The notes under the pieces: generated by a model
Database searches by the model: none
Told to the model about the DNA's origin: nothing
What the model saw: only the letters and a program-made list of their open reading frames with translations
Made by a program: the position numbers and the translations under genes
Shown here: in pieces, positions 18,727 to 26,794 of the stretch
Numbering within the stretch: position 1 is the first letter of the stretch
How the letters are laid out: the number at the start of each line of letters is the position of its first letter
NCBI GenBank assembly: GCA_031081715.1
Contig: JAVHMA010000002.1
Location: 111,651 to 175,650 of the forward strand
From: Armatimonadota bacterium
Lineage (GTDB): Bacteria > Sysuimicrobiota > Sysuimicrobiia > Sysuimicrobiales > Humicultoraceae
DNA length: 64,000 nt
Direction: 5' to 3'

Positions 18727-19190
18727 CGCGGTCGCTCGCGGGCCTCGGCCTCTCCTCCTCCGAACCACCCGACGACCGTGCGGAACACGCCCCCTCCGCC
18801 GGCGGGAACCTCGACCCGCGCGATGGACGGCCCGACGGTGATGGTGGCGAGCTGGGACTGGCGGGGCGGCGCCATCCCCAGCTCCTTGGTGGCGTAGCGT
18901 TCGATCCTCTGCGGCGCTTTGAGGGCCGCCACCTGCAGCGACAGGCGCGCGTGTTCCGCGCGCAGGCGCGCGAGGTCGTGCTGCAGGCGCAGGATCGTGT
19001 AGCCGGCCTCGGCGCTGTACGCGCGTACCGACACGTACAGCACCGCCGGCAGGGTGAGAAGGACCGCCATCACCGTCGCGCCGACCATCGGGTGCAGACG
19101 CGGCCGACGCCGAACAACCGGCTGCCGGCGCGCGGCGCCGTCCGGCAGCCATACGGGATAGAAGCGCGCGCGAGGACGCGGGGCGATCAT
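18723..19190 (-). CDS. ftsL: Cell division protein FtsL-like
   Basis: Small bitopic protein of 155 residues: basic cytoplasmic N-terminus of about 35 residues, one membrane segment (about 38-56), a heptad-rich coiled coil (about 63-90), then KAPQRIERYATKELGMAPP, the motif shared by FtsL and DivIC septum proteins. The C-terminal tail is glycine-rich with no known domain. It occupies the ftsL slot between rsmH and ftsI, with 4-nt overlaps on both sides. Sequence alone would not separate FtsL from DivIC; the position decides. Confidence 0.85.
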   Translation of the reverse strand: MIAPRPRARFYPVWLPDGAARRQPVVRRRPRLHPMVGATVMAVLLTLPAVLYVSVRAYSAEAGYTILRLQHDLARLRAEHARLSLQVAALKAPQRIERYATKELGMAPPRQSQLATITVGPSIARVEVPAGGGGVFRTVVGWFGGGEAEARERPR

Positions 19191-20374
19191 CGCCGCCGAC
19201 CCTCGCGCGGGCGCGCGCCGGAGCGCGTACGGACGGTCAAGCGCCGGAGGCCGGGTGCCGGAGAGACGACGTCAGGAGAGACGGTGGGGAGGGTGGGATC
19301 AGCGCAAGGTTGACCGGCCTCCGGCGCATCTGGGAACCTCGAGCCGTGCACGGCAGGGTCGACCAGCCGCTCCGCCACCCGCAGCTTCGCGCTGCGGGCG
19401 CGCGGGTTGGCCGCGATCTCGCTCGGTGACGGGGTCAGCGGCCGGCGCGTGAGCACGCGCAGCCAGCGGCGTCCGCCACAGGTGCAGAGGGGGCTCCCGG
19501 GAGGACAGGTGCAGCCACGGGAGAGGCGCAGGTAGGTGTGTTTGAGGATTCGATCTTCCAGGGAGTGGAAGGTGATGACGCAGAGTCGACCTCCCCCCCG
19601 GAGAGCCCCCACGGCATCCGGCAGTGCGCGTTCCAGATCGTCGAGCTCGTGATTGGTGGCGATACGCAGCGCCTGGAAGGTGCGCGTCGCCGGGTGGAGA
19701 CCCCGCGGCCAGGCGCGGCGCGGGATGGCGGCGCTGACGGCATCGGCGAGCGCCGTGGTCGTATGGATCGGCCGGCGCCGGACGATCGCCCGGGCGATCC
19801 GGCGCGCGAATCGCTCCTCACCATACCGGTGGATGAGATTGGCCAGCTCGCGCTCGGGGAGGCCATTGATCAGGTCGGCCGCAGTGGTCGGTTGCGACCG
19901 GTCCATGCGCATGTCGAGCGGGCCAGGCCGCGAGAAGCTGAACCCGCGCTCGGGCGCGTCGAACTGCAGCGATGAGGCCCCCAGATCCATGACGATCCCG
20001 TCCACCGTCTCGACGCCGGCCTCCGCCACGATCTGGCGGATAGCCGTGAAGTTGGCGTGCCGTAGTGTGACCGATGCTGCGTATGGAGCCAGTCGTCGCG
20101 CCGCGATCGCCAGCGCCTCGGCGTCGCGGTCGATCCCGATCAGCCGCCCCCCGGGGGCGATCCGCCGCAGGATCGCCTCCGCGTGCCCTCCCGCCCCGAT
20201 CGTCGCGTCCACGTACACTCCGCCGGGCCTCGGGGCCAGCCAGGCCAGAACCTCGTCGCGCATCACCGGGACGTGCCCGGCGTCGATACCCTCGGCGTCT
20301 ACAGCCGCAACCCCTCCACCTGCTCCGCGATCTGCAACGCCGCCTTCTGTGCACGCTCGATGTAAGCCGCCCAC
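19187..20374 (-). CDS. rsmH: 16S rRNA (cytosine1402-N4)-methyltransferase RsmH (MraW)
   Basis: SAM-dependent methyltransferase acting on C1402 of 16S rRNA. Recognised by HVPVMRDEVLAWL, the SAM site VDATIGAGGHAEAIL, GIDRDAEAL, DLGASSLQFD, and VITFHSLEDRILK. A cysteine-rich insert (CTCPPGSPLCTCGG) is common in the family. The start is uncertain. No ATG, GTG or TTG lies between the mraZ stop and the essential HVPV motif. The GTG at 20374 inside mraZ (76-nt overlap) adds 30 atypical residues; an ATC at 20287 would give the normal N-terminus; the ATG after HVPV would truncate it. Confidence 0.92.
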   Translation of the reverse strand: MGGLHRACTEGGVADRGAGGGVAAVDAEGIDAGHVPVMRDEVLAWLAPRPGGVYVDATIGAGGHAEAILRRIAPGGRLIGIDRDAEALAIAARRLAPYAASVTLRHANFTAIRQIVAEAGVETVDGIVMDLGASSLQFDAPERGFSFSRPGPLDMRMDRSQPTTAADLINGLPERELANLIHRYGEERFARRIARAIVRRRPIHTTTALADAVSAAIPRRAWPRGLHPATRTFQALRIATNHELDDLERALPDAVGALRGGGRLCVITFHSLEDRILKHTYLRLSRGCTCPPGSPLCTCGGRRWLRVLTRRPLTPSPSEIAANPRARSAKLRVAERLVDPAVHGSRFPDAPEAGQPCADPTLPTVSPDVVSPAPGLRRLTVRTRSGARPREGRRR

Positions 20375-20721
20375 GCGGACCGGTTCCAGATCTCGACCCG
20401 CCTGATCAGTCCCACGACGACGACGTCGCGGTCGATCCCCGCGTACTGCCGAAGCCGCGCCGGCAGCGTCACGCGGCCCTGCCGGTCAAGTTCCAGGTCC
20501 ACCGCGCTGGCCAGGATCACCCGCACGATGTCGCGCTTGCCGGTGGAGAGCTGGACGAGCTCCTCCTCTACCCTCGCCCAGCCCTCGGGCGAGTAGATGC
20601 TGACGCACGGATCGAGCCCGCGGGCGGCGACGACCTGGTCACCGAGCACACGGCGAAACCTGGTCGGGATTACCACGCGCCCTTTGTCGTCCAGCGCGTA
20701 CTCGTACTCGCCTCTGAGCAT
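20299..20721 (-). CDS. mraZ: Transcriptional regulator MraZ
   Basis: DNA-binding repressor of the dcw cluster, built from two SpoVT/AbrB-like repeats. The 140-residue protein shows GEYEYALDDKGRVVIPTRFR in the first half and VDLELDRQGRVTLPARLR in the second. The start at 20721 (MLRGEYEY) matches the family's N-terminus. It is the first gene of the dcw transcription unit, immediately preceded by three GTGGGG boxes, so autoregulation is likely. Confidence 0.96.
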   Translation of the reverse strand: MLRGEYEYALDDKGRVVIPTRFRRVLGDQVVAARGLDPCVSIYSPEGWARVEEELVQLSTGKRDIVRVILASAVDLELDRQGRVTLPARLRQYAGIDRDVVVVGLIRRVEIWNRSAWAAYIERAQKAALQIAEQVEGLRL

Positions 20722-20747
20722 CCCCACAGTTCCCCACTTTGCCCCAC
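20722..20747 (-). promoter_or_regulatory. MraZ operator: three GTGGGG boxes phased at 10 bp
   Basis: On the minus strand GTGGGG occurs at 20747-20742, 20737-20732 and 20727-20722, separated by CAAA and AACT, giving an exact 10-bp period. The last box abuts the mraZ ATG. MraZ proteins are known to bind TGGGN repeats of this phasing upstream of their own gene. The position next to the start codon means binding could also affect translation initiation or transcription start directly. Confidence 0.8.
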
Positions 20748-20874
20748 ACCATTCTCCATGTTCCCACGAAGTCCTTCTCGTAGTCCTCAAAATCACGAAA
20801 TTAGTCGGCGAAGACCACGGGCGGGAATCCATGCGCCATGCGGGTTTGCGCCACCAAAGCGAGCGTGGAGATGT

Positions 20875-20914
20875 GGGGGTGAATAGGTGCGACGCCACCA
20901 GATCTAGTGGCGGA
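20875..20914. repeat. Hairpin element, copy 1 of 2
   Basis: Contains TAGGTGC (20884-20890) followed by an inverted repeat CGCCAC-N8-GTGGCG (20893-20912). A second copy with the same arrangement lies at 28244-28285. In minus-strand orientation both continue into GCACCTANTCACC. This copy lies about 160-190 nt upstream of the mraZ start and downstream of the hypothetical gene ending at 21000. It could be a terminator without a T tract, a regulatory RNA structure or an intergenic repeat. The rest of the 278-nt gap between 20722 and 20999 holds the MraZ boxes and an AT-richer stretch near 20770-20805 without a clear promoter. Confidence 0.45.
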
Positions 20915-20999
20915 AGTCAGATGCAACTGCAGCGTGGTCGCCGGGAAGAAGAGCCCTCGCGCCGGGTCAGGGCGCTGGGACCCGCCGGGGAAACGGCCG

Positions 21000-21746
21000 T
21001 CAGACCTGCGAGGACGGTCCCTGGCTCCTCCGGGTGATCCCTGCCGTGCGCGGCACATCGCCGTCAGGGGGCGCGTGGCGGGCGAGACCGCCCAGGGCGT
21101 CCGCGAGTCCCGTCGCGTCCTCGAGGTGTCGGCGCAGCGCCCGCCCGTCGTCGGTCTCCGCGAGCGACGGCGAGGCGTGGGTAACGAGCATGACACCGCC
21201 GTCCGGCAGGATCTCCACGATGAACGCCAGCGAGGTCAGGAAGCGCGCCGGTCCCGCGCGGCTGACCGTCTCCGGCCCGACATAGGTGGCCCACTGGAGG
21301 AGGGTCCGCGGCGCGCCGTCGGCGGCGGATGCGGCGCCGATCGTCCCCCACGGCGACTCCAGGAACAGGTAGAGCCCCTTACCCACGCCGAGAAGCTGCT
21401 CGACGTCGCGGGTGCTCGCGAGCGCTTCCGCCGGGAGCCGCAGCGTAACCACGCTCGGCAACGCCCGAGGCGAGGGACTGATGCGGAACGTCAGCACCGG
21501 CTCCGCCAGGCCTTCGGCAACGCGCAGGAAGGTCGCGTCCGGCCCCTGCGCGACGTCGTCCAGCAACCCCGCCGGCCGGCCCCAGAAGATGCGACGGTCG
21601 CCGTCATCTGCGGACCGCCGGATCAGGTGCGGCTCGTAGTAACCGCCCTGCGCGGTCAGGGTATCCAGGATCGCCCGGACCATGCCCTGACGAATCGGCC
21701 GGTCGACCAGAAAGCGCGCCGTGACCACGCCCCCCATCCCGATCAC
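21000..21746 (-). CDS. Conserved-looking protein of unknown function
   Basis: The 248-residue product is not recognised. It has no signal peptide or membrane segment and reads as a soluble alpha/beta protein (LLGVGKGLYLFLESPWG, YVGPETVSR, FIVEILPDGGVMLVTHA). Codon use matches the high-GC housekeeping genes rather than the lower-GC block that follows. The start may be GTG at 21746 or ATG at 21737. It stands alone between the BTAD regulator and the dcw operon, 46 nt downstream of the regulator's stop, so it could be co-transcribed with it. Confidence 0.6.
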   Translation of the reverse strand: MIGMGGVVTARFLVDRPIRQGMVRAILDTLTAQGGYYEPHLIRRSADDGDRRIFWGRPAGLLDDVAQGPDATFLRVAEGLAEPVLTFRISPSPRALPSVVTLRLPAEALASTRDVEQLLGVGKGLYLFLESPWGTIGAASAADGAPRTLLQWATYVGPETVSRAGPARFLTSLAFIVEILPDGGVMLVTHASPSLAETDDGRALRRHLEDATGLADALGGLARHAPPDGDVPRTAGITRRSQGPSSQV

Positions 21747-21792
21747 CCGCCCTCGACGTGCCTGGATAATCGGACGGTAGGCGCCGGTGCTC

Positions 21793-24700
21793 TTACGGTA
21801 CTCTCAACGAGGGCGCCGGCGGCTCCGAGGTTTCAAACCGCGCGGGCGCCGCAACCAGCCGCGCCCGCCGCCCCTCGGCTTCGAGGGCCGCGGCCTGCGC
21901 GTCGGGGATCTCGAACCCCGCCAGCGCCGCAGGCGCGTCCACCTCCGGCTCGGCACCGGCGGCCGCCGGCATGTTCAGCTCGGCCCACGCGTCGAGGATC
22001 TCGCGGTTGACCGGAACCCACGTGCGGAAACGACGCGCCTGCGCGCGGGTCAGCCTGGCGGCCTGCGCCTCGATCGACCGCACCGCGCGGCGCAGAAACG
22101 GGAGGCGCGGCTGCCGGTCGAAGCGCGCCAGGATCTTGTAGTGGTTCCACAGGATGCGCTGCGGCTGGTGGTTGACGCCCCGGACCGCCGCCAGCACGCG
22201 CAGCGCCTCGGTCGAGGCCTCCACCGCGCGATCCGCGTCGCCCAGGAGTGCGTACGCCATCGCCAGGCTCGTGAGCGTGTCAGGCAGGTGGAGCTTCTCG
22301 CCGCGGTGCGTCTGCGCGCGCCGCGCCGCTTCCAGGTCCTCAATGGCCCGCGGCAGGTCGCCGGCGCGGAGGTAGACCATGCCGCGACGGGCCAGCGACT
22401 CTGCGAACTGTCCCGTGGACGTCAGCTCTTCGCCGAGCAGCGCGATGGCCTCGTCGATGACCTTCTGGGCCTCCTCGACGCGGTCCATCTCCAGGAGGAG
22501 TTGCGCCTGGGTGTCGAGGTAAATCGCGGTCGCGTGCGCGCTCCGGTAGGCACGGGACAGCTCGAGGGCCTGCTCGGACGCGCGCCAGGCCCAGTGGTAG
22601 TTCCCGAGCAGGCGGCCGACACCGTAGGCGATCTCGTTGAGGCATGCGGCGTACATGCGGGAGTAGCCGGCGGATCGGAGAGTGGACCGGGCGTGCCTGA
22701 GGTTCGTCAAGGAGTCGGCAAGCCTGCCCTCGAGTGCATCGAGAGTTGCCAACTGAAAGCGAATTCGCGCTGTTGATACTGCTTCCGACCTCGCGCTTGA
22801 CTCTCGCAATGCCCTTACACAGTTCAGGCGCGCTGGCTCGACCTCCCCCACACGCTTCTGAATCGCAGCCTCGGTCAATGAGACTAGGTAACCGTCGTCG
22901 TCACCGAGCTCAACAATAGCTGCCCGCGCCTCGCCAACATGGGCAAGAGCCCGATCGTACTCACCGAGTCGTAGATGCACAATCGCGGCGTCGGTTAAGG
23001 CGGCGACTCTTGAGCGTGTGGGGCGGCTTCCTACCCTCCTGAGTGCAAGGGCGGACACGGCCCGCGCCCGCTTTTCACGCCCACCGCGGCTGAGGGCGAT
23101 AGCCATCAAGCGTAGTGCTTCGGCCTCGACAGCGCAATCCCCAATAGAACGAGCTAGCGCCCAAGACCTCCGCGCGAACCTCACTGCCATGCCGAAGTCA
23201 CCAACGTGTTCTTCAAGTAGGCCCTTCCGTAGGTACCAACAGGGCTCAAGAGCGGACAGGCGGCCGCGTGTGATCAGGGACCGAGCTTCCCTCAAGGCAG
23301 CACGTCTCTCATTGGGCATGCCAAGGTGTGTCATGGCATGCTCACACTTGAGCAGAAGTCGTATCCTGAGTGGAAACCTTTCGCCGTCGCTATCCACCCG
23401 CACCCTGAGCAAACACTGTAGCCCCAACCGATAGCTGCAAACGGCCGTTTCGTAGGCATGAAGGCGCATTGCGTCATCTCCGGCAAGCTCCCAATAGACG
23501 CAGGCCTCCGCCCACTGTCCTGCGGACTGCCAGTGCCAAGCGACATCTTGTGGTGAGGCGTCCTGACCCTGCACGAGTGTTCTAGCCCACTGCGCGTGGC
23601 ACGTCTGAAGGAGTGCCACCGGAATGGTCTCGTAGCAGACCGCACGTATCTTGTCATGTGAGAACCGAAGCTTATCCTCGCTGCGTTCAAGAATCCCGAC
23701 TTGCATCAAGGTTTGAAGAATCCGGGCCAGTTCGTTGCTTGAAACGCCGCTCGCCGCTGCAAGAAGCTGTGGATCCACACTACGCCCGGCTATGGACGCA
23801 ATTTGGGCTACTCTCAAGGATTCCGTGTCGAGCAGTTGAAGTCTCTGCTGAATCGAAAACCGAATTCCCTCTGGCACCACAGGTTTCGTCATCCCGGCTA
23901 GTAGCGGCTCGGGCGCGCGCCCTGCAAGCAGACTTCCCAGATCTCCTTTCTGCTCAAGAAGGCGAAGCGTCTCGACCACGAACAGTGGATTCCCCTCAGT
24001 TTCCGCATGAATCCAGGTTGCGAACGCCGGCGGAACGGCTCTACCTCGAAGCAACCCCTCGACAAGGGTTCGTGTTTCGAGTCCGGATAGCCGGGGCAGC
24101 CTGACGGTGTGGAGCGCATATCTTTGAAGCTTATCGAGGTAGGATTCAACTGACAAGGTGGCGGGACGGCGTGCCGTCAGCAGCAGAAGTACCGGTGCTC
24201 GCCTCGCATGCGCAAGCAGGTAAACAATGGCATCCAAGCTATCGGCATCCGCCCACTGCAGATCCTCAAGTGCGAGAAGCAGGGGTCTCTGCTCCGCGGC
24301 CGCCCACAGGGAGGCCCGAAACCACTCAAGCAGCCTCAGCTTATGGAAGGGTCGCTCCTGCGCCCAGACTTCGCCCGGCATCTCGCTGTTGACACTCGCA
24401 CCAGGAGACGCCGTTGTGACCGCCATTGTTGAGCCTCCCTCGGACGGAGACAACGATGGTTGCGCAGACCGCCTCCCGACGGCGTCGAACAGCACTTGGT
24501 ACGGAATGGGCTCAGCGAACTCAATGCAGCGAGCAGCGGAAACGGCGCCCCCTCGCGCCACCCAGTCTTCCATGGCCCACTCCACGAGCCTGGTCTTCCC
24601 AATGCCGGGCTCACCAGCCAGAAGAATCCCGCCCCCCTTCCGGGTGATCGCGCTCTCCATCATTGATGCGATGAGTAGCCTCTCGCCGTCTCTACCGACT

Positions 24701-25497
24701 AGCGCCACCGCCGACTGCAACGGATCAACACAGTTGGTACCGCGTGCTCCGATCGGGGTAACCTGACGCTGGACAAGAGCGGCGACAAGCGCCTGGGTCT
24801 CCTCGTCAGGCGCGACCCCAAGCTCCCTGCGAAGGTCGGCCGCAAAGCGTCGATAGAACGCCAGGGCCGACGTGCGATTGCCCGATTCAATGAACAGCCT
24901 CATTAGCAGCCTAGCCAGTTCCTCGTTCAGCGGATCCATCTCCACCGCCTTGCGTCCGTACCGCAGAGCCAAGTCTACTCTCCCGCGCTTCTCGAACGCG
25001 GCGGCAAGGCACCGAAGTGTATCCACGTACCGCTGACGCAGTAGCTCTCTCTCGGCGACGCACCATTCGACATCCCAATCGGCTAACAAGTCTCCCCTAT
25101 AGAGCTTCAACGCAGCCGCGGCACGGGCGAGTGTTTCAAGCGACGCGTACGGACTATCTTGGGGCAACAAATCCCGCAAAAACATGTTGACGTCGGATTG
25201 TATCAGCCGCGAATCCAGCGAGACTGTATTAGTGTCGACCCTAAGCGCGCTTTCTGGGATCCCGTGGCGCAAAAGTGTCTGACGCAACCGCCATATGATG
25301 TTACTGAGATTCGATCGGGCCCGCTCGTCCGATAATTCCGACCACAGGGCACCCCAAATTGCCTGTCGGGCTACGGGGCGCCCACGAACTAGTGCGAGAT
25401 AGGCCACAAAACGCGCCTGCGCAGTGTGAAGATCCACTGGCCGGCCGCCGACAAGGAACTCAAACGCTCCAAAGAGCCTGACGATGGCCTTGGACAT
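21793..25497 (-). CDS. BTAD/ATPase/TPR transcriptional regulator (AfsR/SARP-like)
   Basis: A 1234-residue signal-integrating regulator. Residues 1-95 form an OmpR-type winged helix (VRLFGAFEFLVGGRPVDL), 100-240 a bacterial transcriptional activator domain (KLYRGDLLADWDVEW, ELGVAPDEET), and about 270-520 an AAA/STAND ATPase with Walker A GEPGIGKTRL (294-303) and Walker B LLLALEDLQWAD. The rest is TPR-like helices, about 600-1180. ATG at 25497 has AAGGAG 7 nt upstream. The first 930 or so codons use more A/T than the window average; the last 300 are typical high GC. Target genes are unknown; the adjacent HD-GYP pair is a candidate. Confidence 0.85.
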   Translation of the reverse strand: MSKAIVRLFGAFEFLVGGRPVDLHTAQARFVAYLALVRGRPVARQAIWGALWSELSDERARSNLSNIIWRLRQTLLRHGIPESALRVDTNTVSLDSRLIQSDVNMFLRDLLPQDSPYASLETLARAAAALKLYRGDLLADWDVEWCVAERELLRQRYVDTLRCLAAAFEKRGRVDLALRYGRKAVEMDPLNEELARLLMRLFIESGNRTSALAFYRRFAADLRRELGVAPDEETQALVAALVQRQVTPIGARGTNCVDPLQSAVALVGRDGERLLIASMMESAITRKGGGILLAGEPGIGKTRLVEWAMEDWVARGGAVSAARCIEFAEPIPYQVLFDAVGRRSAQPSLSPSEGGSTMAVTTASPGASVNSEMPGEVWAQERPFHKLRLLEWFRASLWAAAEQRPLLLALEDLQWADADSLDAIVYLLAHARRAPVLLLLTARRPATLSVESYLDKLQRYALHTVRLPRLSGLETRTLVEGLLRGRAVPPAFATWIHAETEGNPLFVVETLRLLEQKGDLGSLLAGRAPEPLLAGMTKPVVPEGIRFSIQQRLQLLDTESLRVAQIASIAGRSVDPQLLAAASGVSSNELARILQTLMQVGILERSEDKLRFSHDKIRAVCYETIPVALLQTCHAQWARTLVQGQDASPQDVAWHWQSAGQWAEACVYWELAGDDAMRLHAYETAVCSYRLGLQCLLRVRVDSDGERFPLRIRLLLKCEHAMTHLGMPNERRAALREARSLITRGRLSALEPCWYLRKGLLEEHVGDFGMAVRFARRSWALARSIGDCAVEAEALRLMAIALSRGGREKRARAVSALALRRVGSRPTRSRVAALTDAAIVHLRLGEYDRALAHVGEARAAIVELGDDDGYLVSLTEAAIQKRVGEVEPARLNCVRALRESSARSEAVSTARIRFQLATLDALEGRLADSLTNLRHARSTLRSAGYSRMYAACLNEIAYGVGRLLGNYHWAWRASEQALELSRAYRSAHATAIYLDTQAQLLLEMDRVEEAQKVIDEAIALLGEELTSTGQFAESLARRGMVYLRAGDLPRAIEDLEAARRAQTHRGEKLHLPDTLTSLAMAYALLGDADRAVEASTEALRVLAAVRGVNHQPQRILWNHYKILARFDRQPRLPFLRRAVRSIEAQAARLTRAQARRFRTWVPVNREILDAWAELNMPAAAGAEPEVDAPAALAGFEIPDAQAAALEAEGRRARLVAAPARFETSEPPAPSLRVP

Positions 25498-25564
25498 CGC
25501 CCACTCCTTCGGACCTATGAGTATCCCGCACTACCTCTACAGGGTCCAACGCGTCTGAAAGCTC

Positions 25565-26794
25565 TCAGAGCGAAGTGTACACTCTCTCCAGAGCGCGAAC
25601 GACTACAGGATCGAACTGCGTGCCAGCGTGCTTCCGAATGACATTGAGAGCCTCGGGCCGGCTCGCGCCCTTTCTATAGGGCCTATCCGTCACAAGCGCG
25701 TCAAAAGCGTCTGCAACGAGGATAATCCGGGATCCGAGAGGAATCTCCTCGCCTCTCAAGCCCGCTGGGTAGCCGGTGCCGTCCCAGTTCTCGTGGTGAT
25801 GCCGGACCATTCTAGCGGACTCGCCGAGGATCTCCAAGGGCTCGATAATGTCCGCGCTCACTGCCGAATGCTGCTGCATCTTCACACGCTCCTCCGGACT
25901 GAGCCTACCAGGCTTACGTATAATGCGCCCGCTGATGCCGATCTTCCCTATGTCGTGCATCAGAGCCCCAATGCGGATACGCTCAACCTCTTCCTCGGGA
26001 AGACCCATGGTGCGCGCTAGGCGGACGGCGTACCTGGACACACGCTGCGAGTGATTTGATGTGTAAGGATCCTTGAGATCAACGGCCTGGGCCATCATTT
26101 GTAGGCTGGTAAGCAATACACCACCTTGCTCGCCCAAGAGTTTCCAGGGGTAGTAGGCCTCGATAAACATGACGGCGGCGAGACCTGTCACCACAAGACC
26201 CAAGTCACTCTCAATGAAGCTCAGCCCGACTGCCCCAGCAATCATTACGATAAGGTGCGGCCACGCATGACGCAGCAGGCTTCGTGCCGCCTGCTGAGGG
26301 CGCATACCCTCGGCATGACTGAGTTGGGCAACACGAAGTGCCAGCTTAGTGCCCCAGTAGACCAACATCACAACCGCCCCGGCAAGCAGTCGATGTGCGA
26401 CGGCGGAGAGCGCCACCCCAGGTGACCCGGCGATGTTGCTGTAGGCTACAGAGGACAACCCCAGTGCCACGACTTCCCGGCCCGCTTCATCGATTACCTC
26501 CACGAAAGAACGCCTGCGAGCAAGCAGTTGTGCTGCTATTACCGAAATTAGTCCAACGACCATGTACGCTGATAGTCCACCGCGCCACAGCGCAACAAAG
26601 GCGACCATTGGCCGAAGCGTCAGGAATCCAAGCGGGCCTAAGCGAATCTCCAGCCACTCGCAGGCCACGCCGAGGGCCGTAAAGAGCGCGACTGCCCACG
26701 GATCAGATTGGGTACCGCCAGGCAATGCCACTCCAATCGCGCCACCTACGACCAAGAGTGGCCAGAGGCGAAGGAGTCCCGTTCGGTCGATCAT
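25565..26794 (-). CDS. Membrane HD-GYP domain phosphodiesterase
   Basis: A 409-residue protein with about six membrane segments in residues 8-215 and a C-terminal HD-GYP domain (about 225-405), predicted to hydrolyse cyclic di-GMP at the membrane. The metal and GYP motifs are complete: HDIGKIG (H280, D281), MRQHSAVS-type helix, HHHENWDGTGYPAGLRGEEIP split over the loop, and DAFDALVTDRPYR. The membrane part has no named sensor domain I recognise. Its ATG overlaps the stop of the upstream HD-GYP gene by 4 nt, so the two are probably made together. Confidence 0.85.
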   Translation of the reverse strand: MIDRTGLLRLWPLLVVGGAIGVALPGGTQSDPWAVALFTALGVACEWLEIRLGPLGFLTLRPMVAFVALWRGGLSAYMVVGLISVIAAQLLARRRSFVEVIDEAGREVVALGLSSVAYSNIAGSPGVALSAVAHRLLAGAVVMLVYWGTKLALRVAQLSHAEGMRPQQAARSLLRHAWPHLIVMIAGAVGLSFIESDLGLVVTGLAAVMFIEAYYPWKLLGEQGGVLLTSLQMMAQAVDLKDPYTSNHSQRVSRYAVRLARTMGLPEEEVERIRIGALMHDIGKIGISGRIIRKPGRLSPEERVKMQQHSAVSADIIEPLEILGESARMVRHHHENWDGTGYPAGLRGEEIPLGSRIILVADAFDALVTDRPYRKGASRPEALNVIRKHAGTQFDPVVVRALERVYTSL

